A stretch of DNA of 12,847 nucleotides from positions 80,978-93,824 of the forward strand of contig JADLKI010000002.1 in NCBI GenBank assembly GCA_015657395.1, written 5' to 3'. Under the pieces are notes generated by a model, which saw nothing but the letters and a program-made list of their open reading frames with translations, did no database searches and was not told the origin of the DNA. The stretch comes from Spirochaetales bacterium. GTDB lineage: Bacteria > Spirochaetota > Spirochaetia > Treponematales > Rectinemataceae. Made by a program: the position numbers and the translations under genes. This document shows positions 1-9,081 of this stretch, piece by piece. Numbering within the stretch: position 1 is the stretch's first letter; every line of letters begins with the position of its first letter.

Positions 1-2247
<2,247 letters not shown>

Positions 2248-2281
2248 TGTGGCGTTCCTCTGGGAAATAAGATTGTTGAGA

Positions 2282-2302
2282 GCGGCCCTGGAATGAGGCC
2301 GC
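2282..2302 (-). promoter_or_regulatory. GC-rich dyad at the nifJ transcription start
   Basis: A perfect 6-bp inverted repeat (GCGGCC, 9-nt loop, GGCCGC) begins about 5 nt downstream of the nifJ -10 box and so overlaps the predicted first transcribed bases. It could be a 5' stabilising stem-loop or a repressor operator. No U-tract follows, so it is not a terminator. The dyad is seen; the role is inference. Confidence 0.4.
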
Positions 2303-2306
2303 AGTA

Positions 2307-2335
2307 ATCCTACAACCATTTGCCAGATATTTCAA
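2307..2335 (-). promoter_or_regulatory. Sigma-70-type promoter of nifJ
   Basis: On the minus strand TTGAAA (2335-2330) and TAGGAT (2312-2307) are separated by exactly 17 bp, matching five and four of six consensus positions. The predicted start near 2300-2305 gives a 5' leader of about 53-58 nt ending in a good ribosome binding site for nifJ. This is the most consensus-like promoter in the window and supports transcription of nifJ independent of the upstream leu-ilv operon. Confidence 0.65.
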
Positions 2336-2349
2336 TAGCGATGCGAAAG

Positions 2350-2385
2350 GGCCGGGACATGTTCGATTTTTATGCATTCCCGGCC
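2350..2385 (-). terminator. Inverted repeat, possible end of the leu-ilv operon
   Basis: Perfect 8-bp arms (GGCCGGGA at 2350-2357 and TCCCGGCC at 2378-2385) flank an AT-rich 20-nt interior that can add three more pairs. It sits between the ilvD stop and the nifJ promoter, where a terminator is expected. It lacks a real U-tract (only CTTTCG follows on the minus strand), so intrinsic termination is uncertain. Confidence 0.4.
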
Positions 2386-2392
2386 GGTTCTG

Positions 2393-2419
2393 CGCGGTGC
2401 TGCACGATTCTGCGCCGCG
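2393..2419. repeat. GC-rich inverted repeat directly after ilvD
   Basis: Arms CGCGGTGC (2393-2400) and GCGCCGCG (2412-2419) pair over 8 bp with one G-U when read on the plus strand; on the minus strand the same position is a C-A mismatch. It starts 4 bp past the ilvD stop and, with the neighbouring 2350-2385 repeat, forms a tandem hairpin zone. It may contribute to termination or protect the operon's 3' end. Confidence 0.3.
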
Positions 2420-2422
2420 ACA

Positions 2423-4084
2423 TTATTCGAGCACTGCGCCACTCATGCCCGACGTGACGACTCTCCGGTACCGGCTGAGGAAAGGGCTGTCGACAGCCTG
2501 CACATATGGTTTCCACGCGGCGCGGCGGCGGGCGAGTTCGGCTTCATCCACCAGGAGATCGATTTTTTTGCCGGGGATATCGATGTGGATCGGGTCGCCT
2601 TCCCGCACGAGGGCGATGGGCCCGCCCGCCGCCGCTTCGGGCGAGATGTGGCCGATCGACGCGCCGCGCGATGCGCCGGAGAATCTGCCGTCGGTGATGA
2701 GCGCGACGGTCTTGTCCATGCCCATGCCGGCCAGCGCCGACGTCGGGCTGAGCATCTCGCGCATGCCCGGGCCGCCCTTGGGGCCTTCGTAGCGGATCAC
2801 AAGGACGTCGCCCTCGACGATCTTCCGCGCCTGGATGGCCGCGAAGGCCTCTTCTTCGCTGTCGAAGACTCTTGCAGGGCCCGTGTGCACGAGCATCTCG
2901 GGCGCCACGGCCGACTGCTTCACGACTGCGCCGTCGGGGGCGAGGGAGCCGCGGAGAACCGCGAGTCCGCCCGTCGCGTGATAGGGCCTGTCCAGCGGCC
3001 TGATGACCTCGTCGTCCACGACGCGCGCGCCTGCGATGTTCTCCCCCTGTGTCGCGCCGGTGACCGTGAGGCAGTTTTCGTGGAGCAGGCCTCCGCGCGC
3101 GAGGCGGGCCATCACGGCCTGCACGCCGCCCGCCCGGTACAGGTCCTGGATATGGTAGGAGCCTCCCGGCGACATGCTGCAGATGTGCGGCACCTTTCCG
3201 CCCAGTTCGTTGAAGAGCTCGAGGTCGAGGCTCAGACCCGCGGCCCAGGCGATGGCGGGGAGGTGGAGGGCGGTGTTCGTGGACCCTCCCAGGGCGAGGT
3301 CGACGGCCACGGCGTTCTCGAAGGCCTCGCGGGTGAGGATGTCGCGCGGCTTTATGTCCTTCTCGATGAGGGCCATCACCGCCCTTCCCGCGTCCTTCGC
3401 GAGCCTCTCCCGCTCGGCGTGCACGGCCGGAATGCTCCCGTTGCCGGGCAGGCCCAGTCCGAGCGCTTCCATCATGCAGTTCATCGTGTTGGCGGTGAAC
3501 ATGCCCGCGCATGAGCCGCAGCCGGGGCATGCCGCATTCTCGACTTCCAGGAGGTCGGCGTCGCTCGCCTTCCCCGCGATGTGCTTGCCCACGGTCTCAA
3601 AGACGGTGTTGAGGTCGATTTCTCTTCCATGCAGCGTTCCCGTGAGCATCGGCCCACCCGATATGACGATGGAGGGGATGTTCAGCCTGGCCGCGGCCAT
3701 CGCCATGCCGGGGATGATCTTGTCGCAGTTCGTCACGAGCACGAGGGCATCGAAGGCATGTGCCTGCGCCATCACTTCGATCGAGTCCATGATGAGCTCG
3801 CGCGACGGCAGGGAGAATTTCATGCCGAGGTGGTTCATTGCGATGCCGTCGCATACGCCGATGGTCGGGAACTCGATGGGCAACCCTCCTGCGGCGTAGA
3901 TGCCGGCCTTCACCGCTTCGGTGATCCGCCTGAGGTGGACGTGGCCCGGAATGATCTGGTTGTACGCGTTGGCGACGCCGACCCATGGCCGCTCGATTTC
4001 CCAGTCGCAGTATCCGGCGGCCTTGAGCAGTGACCTGTGCGGCGCCCTCTCGGGTCCCGTTTTTGCTCTATCGCTTCTCATCAT
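2423..4084 (-). CDS. ilvD: Dihydroxy-acid dehydratase (553 aa)
   Basis: Iron-sulfur dehydratase converting 2,3-dihydroxy-isovalerate and 2,3-dihydroxy-3-methylvalerate to the 2-keto acids that lead to valine, leucine and isoleucine. Seen: ERAPHRSLL near the N-terminus, [10 protein letters not shown] at 42-51, [10 protein letters not shown] at 76-85, TNCDK with Cys120, CPGCGSC with Cys192, [15 protein letters not shown] at about 265-279, and GRFSGASRG near the C-terminus. The length fits the compact bacterial/archaeal form; E. coli IlvD is about 616 residues. The start at 4084 lies 3 nt after the leuB stop and its ribosome binding site, GAGAGGTG, is inside the end of leuB, so the two are coupled. 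A second in-frame ATG at 4081 is also possible. The PGH at the first cluster-ligand position resembles E. coli IlvD rather than the PCN of plant and mycobacterial 2Fe-2S enzymes; this comparison is from memory. Confidence 0.97.
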   Translation of the reverse strand: MMRSDRAKTGPERAPHRSLLKAAGYCDWEIERPWVGVANAYNQIIPGHVHLRRITEAVKAGIYAAGGLPIEFPTIGVCDGIAMNHLGMKFSLPSRELIMDSIEVMAQAHAFDALVLVTNCDKIIPGMAMAAARLNIPSIVISGGPMLTGTLHGREIDLNTVFETVGKHIAGKASDADLLEVENAACPGCGSCAGMFTANTMNCMMEALGLGLPGNGSIPAVHAERERLAKDAGRAVMALIEKDIKPRDILTREAFENAVAVDLALGGSTNTALHLPAIAWAAGLSLDLELFNELGGKVPHICSMSPGGSYHIQDLYRAGGVQAVMARLARGGLLHENCLTVTGATQGENIAGARVVDDEVIRPLDRPYHATGGLAVLRGSLAPDGAVVKQSAVAPEMLVHTGPARVFDSEEEAFAAIQARKIVEGDVLVIRYEGPKGGPGMREMLSPTSALAGMGMDKTVALITDGRFSGASRGASIGHISPEAAAGGPIALVREGDPIHIDIPGKKIDLLVDEAELARRRAAWKPYVQAVDSPFLSRYRRVVTSGMSGAVLE

Positions 4085-4087
4085 AGT

Positions 4088-5164
4088 TCACCTCTCGATG
4101 GCCCGGACCACGGCTTCGCCCATGGCGCGCGTACCGAGCACGATCTCTCCGGCCGCTCCCGTGGCGATATCGGCGCAGCGGCGGCCGGCCGCCAGGACCG
4201 AAGAGACCGCCCGCTCGATCAGCGCCGCCTCGGCGCCGCGCCCCAGGCCGTAGGATAAGAGCATTGCAGCCGAAAGGATGGTGGCGAGAGGATTGGCCTG
4301 GTCTTTGCCCGCAAGATCGGGGGCCGAACCGTGGATCGGCTCGAAGATGCCGGGGCCGGCGTCGCCGATGCTTGCGCTCGGCAGCATCCCGATGGAACCC
4401 GTGATCATACTGGCCTCGTCGGACAGAATGTCGCCGAACATGTTGCTCGTCGCGATGACGTCGAACTGACCGGGATTGCGGACAAGCTGCATGGCGCAGT
4501 TGTCGACATACATGAAGCTCGTCTCGACGTCGGGGTAGCGGGCGGCGACATCCCGGGCTCTCTGACGCCAGAGCCGGCTCGACTCGAGCACATTCGCCTT
4601 GTCGACGACGCACAGTTTTCTTTTTCTCGATCTGGCCGCGCGGTAGGCGATGTCGAGCAGTCGCTCGATTTCAGCCTTGGTATAGCGCTCGGTGTCCCAT
4701 GCGGCTTCGCCGTCGGGGCTTGTGCCGCGCTCGCCGAAGTAAATACCGCCCGTGAGTTCCCTCACGATGAGCAGGTCCAGCCCTCCGGCTATGATTTCGG
4801 GCTTCAGGGGGCAGGCCGCCGCAAGCTCGGTGAATATCCTGGCGGGCCTCAGATTGGCATAGACGCCCATGGCGGCGCGAAGGCCGAGGAGGCCCGCTTC
4901 CGGGCGCAGATTGCCGGGAAGGCTGTCCCAGCGCGGGCCGCCGACCGCGCCCAGAAGGACCGCATCGGCAGAGCGGCAGGCCTCCAGGGTCGACTCCGGC
5001 AGCGGGGAGCCCGTAGCGTCGATGGCCGCGCCGCCCATAGGCGACGCTACAAACTCGACGGTGAAGCCCGAGACCCTCGCGACGGTCCGGAGCACTTTTA
5101 CCGCTTCGGCGACGACGTCCGGGCCTATGCCGTCCCCGGAAATGGTTGCGATTGTACACTTCAT
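4088..5164 (-). CDS. leuB: 3-isopropylmalate dehydrogenase (358 aa)
   Basis: NAD-dependent oxidative decarboxylation of 3-isopropylmalate to 2-ketoisocaproate, the third step of leucine synthesis. Seen: ISGDGIGPDVV at 8-18, substrate-binding arginines in GLRAAMGVYANLRPAR (Arg96, Arg106) and RELTGG (Arg135), Tyr142, Lys189 in VVDKANVLESSRLW, metal-binding Asp221 (YVDNCAMQL) and Asp245/Asp249 (NMFGDILSDEASM), and the NAD-site motif GSAPDLAGKDQANPLA. I chose the ATG at 5164 over the upstream ATG at 5188. It gives a family-standard N-terminus (MKCTIATISGDGIGP), and AAGGAG lies 6 nt before it, inside the last codons of leuD, whose stop ends one base away. The longer form would overlap leuD by 23 nt and add eight unconserved residues. 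Confidence 0.97.
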   Translation of the reverse strand: MKCTIATISGDGIGPDVVAEAVKVLRTVARVSGFTVEFVASPMGGAAIDATGSPLPESTLEACRSADAVLLGAVGGPRWDSLPGNLRPEAGLLGLRAAMGVYANLRPARIFTELAAACPLKPEIIAGGLDLLIVRELTGGIYFGERGTSPDGEAAWDTERYTKAEIERLLDIAYRAARSRKRKLCVVDKANVLESSRLWRQRARDVAARYPDVETSFMYVDNCAMQLVRNPGQFDVIATSNMFGDILSDEASMITGSIGMLPSASIGDAGPGIFEPIHGSAPDLAGKDQANPLATILSAAMLLSYGLGRGAEAALIERAVSSVLAAGRRCADIATGAAGEIVLGTRAMGEAVVRAIER

Positions 5165-5165
5165 C

Positions 5166-5696
5166 TCAGTCTCCTTCCTGTCTGACACCGGTACGGGCGC
5201 CGGAGTTCAGCAGTTTTTTCCTGGTGTAGGGTATGAGGCCCCCCGTGGCCATGATATCCCGCACGAATGGAGGGAAGAGCGCTGCCCGATACTGCCTGTC
5301 CCGGGTCAGGTTGTGAATTTCACCCGACTCGAAGTCCACGCTGAGCATGTCGCCGCTCTGGATCTCCGCAGCGGCCTGCGGACATTCGAGTATCGCGAGG
5401 CCGATGTTGATGGCGTTGCGGTAGAAGATGCGCGCAAAGCTGCCTGCGATGACGCATGCGACACCCGAGGCCTTTATCGCGATGGGGGCGTGCTCCCGCG
5501 ACGAGCCGCAGCCGAAATTCTCGCCGGCGACGATGATGTCGCCCTGTAAAACTCCCGCAGCAAAGCCGGGGTCGATATCTTCCATGCAGTGTGCGGCGAG
5601 CTCCGCCGGATCGCTTGTCGTCAGGTACCTTGCGGGCACGATGACGTCGGTGTCCACGTTATCCCCGTATTTCCAGACTCTACATCCTTGTTTCAT
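5166..5696 (-). CDS. leuD: 3-isopropylmalate dehydratase small subunit (176 aa)
   Basis: Small (swivelling) subunit of isopropylmalate isomerase, which pairs with LeuC to interconvert 2- and 3-isopropylmalate. Seen: [15 protein letters not shown] at 11-25, [10 protein letters not shown] at 36-45, [21 protein letters not shown] at 58-78 and [14 protein letters not shown] at 87-100. Length is typical of the short LeuD class. The frame is open 33 codons further upstream to 5795, but that part is arginine-rich, overlaps leuC and is unconserved. The ATG at 5696 follows AAAGGAAGG, which itself overlaps the leuC stop, so the start is well supported. The YLTTSDP loop matches the usual bacterial leucine-pathway form (YLNTSDP) as I remember it, rather than the YLRT of methanogen homoaconitases. 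Confidence 0.97.
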   Translation of the reverse strand: MKQGCRVWKYGDNVDTDVIVPARYLTTSDPAELAAHCMEDIDPGFAAGVLQGDIIVAGENFGCGSSREHAPIAIKASGVACVIAGSFARIFYRNAINIGLAILECPQAAAEIQSGDMLSVDFESGEIHNLTRDRQYRAALFPPFVRDIMATGGLIPYTRKKLLNSGARTGVRQEGD

Positions 5697-5707
5697 GGTC
5701 CCTTCCT

Positions 5708-7012
5708 TTACGCTTTCGCAGTCGTTTCGAAGTAGCCGCGCGGGGGAGCTGGGGCGATCTCGCCGGGATCGACGATGCAGCCCGCGAGGGCGCACGCGGC
5801 GGCGGTCGCCGGGCTGGCCAGATACACCTCGGAGCCGGGGTGGCCCATGCGGCCCACGAAGTTCCTGTTGGTCGTGGCCACCGCGCGCTCGCCGTCGGCG
5901 AGTATGCCCATGTGACCGCCGAGACAGGGCCCGCAGGTCGGCGTCGACACCACGGCGCCGGCCTCTATGAAGGCATCGACGAGGCCCTCGCGGACAGCCT
6001 GCCTGTAGATCTGCTGGGTGGCGGGGATGACGATGCAGCGGATACCGGGAGCGACCGACCGGCCCTTCAGGAGAAAGGCAGCCGCGCGAAGGTCTTCGAT
6101 GCGTCCGTTGGTGCAGGAACCGATGACGACTTGGTCGATCGGCGTTCTCTCCGCGCCGGCCGCCGGCCGCGCATTGGAGGGCAGATGGGGAAAGGCGATC
6201 TGCGGTCTGATCGAAGTCAGGTCGATGGCGATCGTCCGTTCGTATTCGGCGTCGGAGTCGGCCGCATATTCCCTGTAGCTCCGGGCAGAGACCGATGCGG
6301 CCCAGGCGCGCGTCCTCGCGTCGACCGCGAAAATTCCATTCTTTGCGCCGGCCTCTATGGCCATATTGGCGATCGTGAAGCGTTCATCCATCGAGAGCGT
6401 CGCGACGCCCGGCCCGTCGAATTCCATGGACCGGTACAGGGCACCGTCGACTCCGATCGCGCCGATGACGGACAGGATCAGGTCCTTGCCGCAGGCCCAT
6501 CCACCCAGCGCTCCGTTCAGGACGAAGCGTATGGCCCCGGGCACCTTGAACCACGCGGTTCCCGCAGCCATGGCGGCCGCCATATCGGTGGAGCCGATGC
6601 CGGTGGAAAAGGCGCCGACAGCCCCGTAGGTGCAGGTGTGCGAATCGGCTCCTATGACGAGCTCCCCGGGCAGCACGAGTCCCTGCTCGGGGAGGAGAGC
6701 GTGCTCGATGCCCATGCGGCCGATCTCGAAATAGTGCTCGATCTCGCGGTTTCTGGCGAAGTCGCGCATAATCTTGCACTGCTCGGCCGATTTGATGTCT
6801 TTGTTTGGCGCGAAGTGGTCCGGCACGAGGGCGATCCGCCGCTGGTCGAAGACCTCCGCGACACCGATCTTCTCGAATTCTCTGATCGCGACGGGGGCCG
6901 TCACATCGTTGCCCAGAACGAGGTCCACCTGCGCCTCGATGAGCTGGCCCGCTTCCACGGAGGCCAGGCTGGCGTGGTCCGCAAGGATCTTCTGAGTCAT
7001 CGTCATTGGCAT
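5708..7012 (-). CDS. leuC: 3-isopropylmalate dehydratase large subunit, short (LeuC2/HacA-like) class (434 aa)
   Basis: Catalytic aconitase-fold subunit with a 4Fe-4S cluster; works with LeuD in the second step of leucine synthesis. Seen: [12 protein letters not shown] at 29-40, [16 protein letters not shown] at 63-78, [24 protein letters not shown] at 120-143, and the three cluster cysteines Cys300 (GSCTNGR), Cys360 and Cys363 ([11 protein letters not shown]). At about 430 residues it belongs to the short class, not the roughly 465-residue E. coli class. An upstream in-frame extension to 7483 is a read-through of leuA in another frame and is not real. The ATG at 7012 overlaps the leuA end by 10 nt and has AAAGGAG 6 nt upstream. 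ATGs at 7006 and 7000 are alternatives with poorer spacing. Confidence 0.96.
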   Translation of the reverse strand: MPMTMTQKILADHASLASVEAGQLIEAQVDLVLGNDVTAPVAIREFEKIGVAEVFDQRRIALVPDHFAPNKDIKSAEQCKIMRDFARNREIEHYFEIGRMGIEHALLPEQGLVLPGELVIGADSHTCTYGAVGAFSTGIGSTDMAAAMAAGTAWFKVPGAIRFVLNGALGGWACGKDLILSVIGAIGVDGALYRSMEFDGPGVATLSMDERFTIANMAIEAGAKNGIFAVDARTRAWAASVSARSYREYAADSDAEYERTIAIDLTSIRPQIAFPHLPSNARPAAGAERTPIDQVVIGSCTNGRIEDLRAAAFLLKGRSVAPGIRCIVIPATQQIYRQAVREGLVDAFIEAGAVVSTPTCGPCLGGHMGILADGERAVATTNRNFVGRMGHPGSEVYLASPATAAACALAGCIVDPGEIAPAPPRGYFETTAKA

Positions 7013-8673
7013 TGGGCGCTCCTTTCTGTTTCGGCAAGGGCGCGAGAGGTGCCCCGCCCGTTCGCCGTGTCTTCCGGCGGCCTTGTTTCGGCGGCCGCTG
7101 CTCCGACCGCCGGCCCGCGGTCGGCCACGCCGGCACGCGCACCGTCGCCGATTACGGCGTTGATCGCGTCGAGGTAGGCCCGGACGCTTGCCTCGACGAT
7201 GTCGGTGGAGACTCCACGGCCGTTGTACATTCGATCGGCCAGCCGTATCCTGACCCGGGCCTCGCCCTGGGCATCCTTGCCGCCCGTCACGGAATCGAGA
7301 GAGAAATCTTCGAGGACCGGTTTCACGTCGACAATCTTGTCGATGGCATTGAAGGACGCATCGATGGGACCGTCGCCGATCGCCACCTGCTCGCATGTCT
7401 GCCCAGCGGCGGACACGAGACATACCGCGCTCGTCGACGCAATCGTGCTGCCCGAGTTGATGATGAAGCGCTCCATCCGCCACGCGGCCGGCCGCTCAGG
7501 GGCCGCACCCCGTGCCAGGGCCTCGAGATCGCGGTCGGTCACCACTTTCTTCTTGTCGGCCAAGGCCTTGAAAGCCTCGAAGAGGCGCGCTTCACGATCC
7601 GCGTCCAGATGGAAGCCGAGCTCTTTCAGGCGCTCGTCGAAGGCGTGTCGGCCCGAATGTTTGCCGAGCACTATCTTGTTTCGGGGCAGCCCGATCGACT
7701 CGGGCGTCATGATCTCGTAGGTCTCGCGGTTCGCGAGGACGCCGTGCTGGTGGATGCCGGACTCATGGGCGAAGGCGTTCTCGCCGACGATGGCCTTGTT
7801 GGCCTGAACGCGGGAGCCGGTGACCGTCGAGACGAGGCGCGAGGCTGCGTAGATCCTGGTGGTATCGACGTTGCAGCGCAGGTCCGTGCCGCAGACGGAG
7901 CGAAAGTAGTCTGCCCGCGTGCGCATGGCCATCACTATCTCTTCGAGGGCCGCGTTGCCGGCGCGTTCGCCGATGCCGTTTATTGTACACTCCACCTGGT
8001 CCGCGCCGGCCTCGATGGCCGCCAGGCTGTTGGCGACGGCAAACCCGAGGTCGTCATGGCAATGCACCGACAGAACGGCTCCATCGATGTTGGGCGTGCC
8101 TGCGCGGATGGAGCGGATCAGCGAACCGAACTCGCCGGGCATGGCATACCCGACGGTATCCGGCACATTCACCGTCGACGCGCCCGCCTCGATGACGGCG
8201 CTGAGAATTCTGCAGAGGAACGCAGGGTCGGAGCGCGACGCGTCTTCCGCCGAGAATTCGACATCGGGACAGCGTTTTTTCGCGTACCTGACCATGGCGG
8301 CGGCCTTTGCGATGACCTCGTCCGGTTTCATGCGCAGTTTGTATTTCATATGGATGGGGGACGTGGCGATGAAGACATGGATGCGCGGCCTTTCCGCGCC
8401 GCGCAGGGCATCCCACGAAGCGTCGATGTCGAGTTCGACCGCACGCGACAGGCTTGCGATAATCGGCCCGCGCACGGTGCGCGCGATCTCATGTACCGAA
8501 GCGAAATCTCCGGGACTGGCGATCGCGAAACCAGCCTCGATGACATCCACACCGAGCGATTCGAGAACCCTGGCGACCTCGAGCTTTTCCGCCTGGTTCA
8601 TGCTGCAGCCCGGTGCCTGTTCTCCATCGCGGAGTGTCGTATCGAAAATGCGGATGATGCGGGGAATATTCAT
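7003..8673 (-). CDS. leuA: 2-isopropylmalate synthase (556 aa)
   Basis: Condenses acetyl-CoA with 2-ketoisovalerate, the committed and normally leucine-inhibited step of leucine synthesis. Seen: [13 protein letters not shown] at 10-22 (catalytic Arg15, metal Asp16), [15 protein letters not shown] at 99-113, the metal-binding [13 protein letters not shown] at 204-216, NGIGERAGN at 232-240, HESGIHQHG at 303-311 and GKHSGRHAF at 338-346. These match LeuA rather than citramalate or homocitrate synthase. Residues about 395-512 form the C-terminal allosteric domain, including [16 protein letters not shown]. The last 44 residues (513-556) are an Ala/Gly/Arg/Glu-rich tail beyond the usual LeuA end. 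The start at 8673 has AAGGAG 8 nt upstream plus an adjoining AAGGAAGG. First gene of the operon, 110 nt after a probable leader peptide. Confidence 0.97.
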   Translation of the reverse strand: MNIPRIIRIFDTTLRDGEQAPGCSMNQAEKLEVARVLESLGVDVIEAGFAIASPGDFASVHEIARTVRGPIIASLSRAVELDIDASWDALRGAERPRIHVFIATSPIHMKYKLRMKPDEVIAKAAAMVRYAKKRCPDVEFSAEDASRSDPAFLCRILSAVIEAGASTVNVPDTVGYAMPGEFGSLIRSIRAGTPNIDGAVLSVHCHDDLGFAVANSLAAIEAGADQVECTINGIGERAGNAALEEIVMAMRTRADYFRSVCGTDLRCNVDTTRIYAASRLVSTVTGSRVQANKAIVGENAFAHESGIHQHGVLANRETYEIMTPESIGLPRNKIVLGKHSGRHAFDERLKELGFHLDADREARLFEAFKALADKKKVVTDRDLEALARGAAPERPAAWRMERFIINSGSTIASTSAVCLVSAAGQTCEQVAIGDGPIDASFNAIDKIVDVKPVLEDFSLDSVTGGKDAQGEARVRIRLADRMYNGRGVSTDIVEASVRAYLDAINAVIGDGARAGVADRGPAVGAAAAETRPPEDTANGRGTSRALAETERSAQCQ

Positions 8674-8782
8674 CCTTCCTTCTCCTTCCTTGTATCGAAT
8701 TTGGTCGTGCGCGGAGGACTTATGCCTGTAAGCGTCGCGACGCGGGGGCGGCCTTTGGATTCAGGCTCTCTCCGCGCGGCCG
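8674..8782 (-). promoter_or_regulatory. Probable attenuator/leader RNA between leader peptide and leuA
   Basis: 109 nt with no gene but several competing pairings on the minus-strand RNA. GCGCGGAG (8777-8770) is perfectly complementary to CTCCGCGC (8716-8709). The AAGGCC segment (8755-8750) can pair with GGCCTT inside the leader frame (8809-8804), and the overlapping GGCCG (8753-8749) with CGGCC just after the leader stop (8782-8778). The first and second pairings would cross, so they probably exclude each other. A 12-bp palindrome lies at 8732-8743. No hairpin is followed by a U-tract, so a classical rho-independent attenuator is not demonstrated; control could act on rho-dependent termination or on leuA translation. 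Confidence 0.45.
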
Positions 8783-8899
8783 TCAGACAACGGAAGAGCC
8801 AGGAAGGCCCAGGGTAAGCAGGAGGATGGAAATGATAATGACGATGGAAATGGAGACTATACGGGAAGTGGCAGAGGCAGAGACGGCGCGCCGGGCCAT
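8783..8899 (-). CDS. Candidate Ile/Val/Leu-rich leader peptide (38 aa) for the leu-ilv operon
   Basis: Minus-strand frame ending 110 nt before leuA. From the ATG at 8899 it encodes 38 residues, and 16 of the last 25 are Ile (7), Leu (5) or Val (4), including IVIIISILLLTLGL. This resembles the E. coli ilvGMEDA leader in composition. It fits the operon, because IlvD serves Ile, Val and Leu while the Leu genes serve Leu. The frame stays open upstream to ATGs at 8968 and 8983. The predicted promoter starts RNA near 8967, and none of these ATGs has a strong ribosome binding site, which is the main weakness. Alternatives: a small one-helix membrane protein, or the shadow of a Met-rich plus-strand frame (8832-9017) that does have AGGAGG. 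The gene is inferred; the codon run is seen. Confidence 0.5.
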   Translation of the reverse strand: MARRAVSASATSRIVSISIVIIISILLLTLGLPGSSVV

Positions 8900-8973
8900 C
8901 TCGCTGTTCGGACCGATGGGCCGAATGGAGAGGCTTGAATCCCTGACAGGAAGCGCTGCGAACGTCATGGGAG

Positions 8974-9003
8974 TATCTAGCATGCGTCGAATGTCGATGT
9001 CAA
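8974..9003 (-). promoter_or_regulatory. Probable promoter of the leader-leuACDB-ilvD operon
   Basis: On the minus strand a perfect TTGACA -35 (9003-8998) is followed after 18 bp by TAGATA (8979-8974), preceded by TGC as in an extended -10. Predicted transcription start is near 8967, about 294 nt before the leuA start, leaving room for a translated leader and attenuator. The -10 is weak (three of six), so the call rests on the -35, the extended -10 and the position. Confidence 0.5.
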
Positions 9004-9014
9004 GCTGCTATCGG

Positions 9015-9031
9015 TAGAATCATATAAAAAA
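9015..9031 (+). promoter_or_regulatory. AT-rich -10 region for the nucleotidyltransferase gene pair
   Basis: TAGAAT (9015-9020) and TATAAA (9025-9030 region) lie in a short AT-rich island about 50 bp before the 9082 start. No convincing -35 is seen 16-18 bp upstream. It sits back-to-back with the leu promoter, whose -35 is about 12 bp away, so the two promoters would compete for space. Placement is by composition and context only. Confidence 0.3.
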
Positions 9032-9059
9032 TGCGCCGGTCTGCGCTTGACCGACCGGC
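9026..9059 (-). terminator. Intrinsic terminator reading leftward, just upstream of the leu promoter
   Basis: On the minus strand a perfect 7-bp stem (GCCGGTC / GACCGGC) with an 11-nt loop is followed by GCA and six T residues, the classical intrinsic terminator layout. No minus-strand gene ends nearby; the closest upstream one ends at 10787. It may block antisense transcription through the 9082-10721 genes from entering the leu control region. The same dyad would form a 5' leader hairpin in the rightward transcript. Confidence 0.5.
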
Positions 9060-9081
9060 CCTGCGCGAGCATCATGCAAGC

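Noticed and set aside
2372..3514. Long plus-strand frames opposite ilvD, and similar ones opposite leuC and leuA
   Set aside because: They are complement-strand shadows of GC-rich genes: no family motifs, no ribosome binding sites, and the opposite strand carries clear conserved enzymes.
7013..7483. N-terminal extension of leuC of 157 codons
   Set aside because: It only reads the leuA sequence in another frame and is Arg/Gly-rich; the 7012 ATG has a well-spaced ribosome binding site and a family-like N-terminus.
8832..9017. Plus-strand Met-rich frame of about 61 codons with AGGAGG 6 nt before its ATG
   Set aside because: It has the better ribosome binding site but no recognisable family. 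It lies opposite the leuA leader and ends inside the promoter region of the next gene. I favour the minus-strand Ile/Val/Leu frame, but this one is the main competitor and could not be excluded.
8674..9081. T-box riboswitch upstream of leuA
   Set aside because: I found no T-box sequence (UGGN'CCGCG-type element) and no specifier-loop arrangement; the Ile/Val/Leu reading frame explains the region better.
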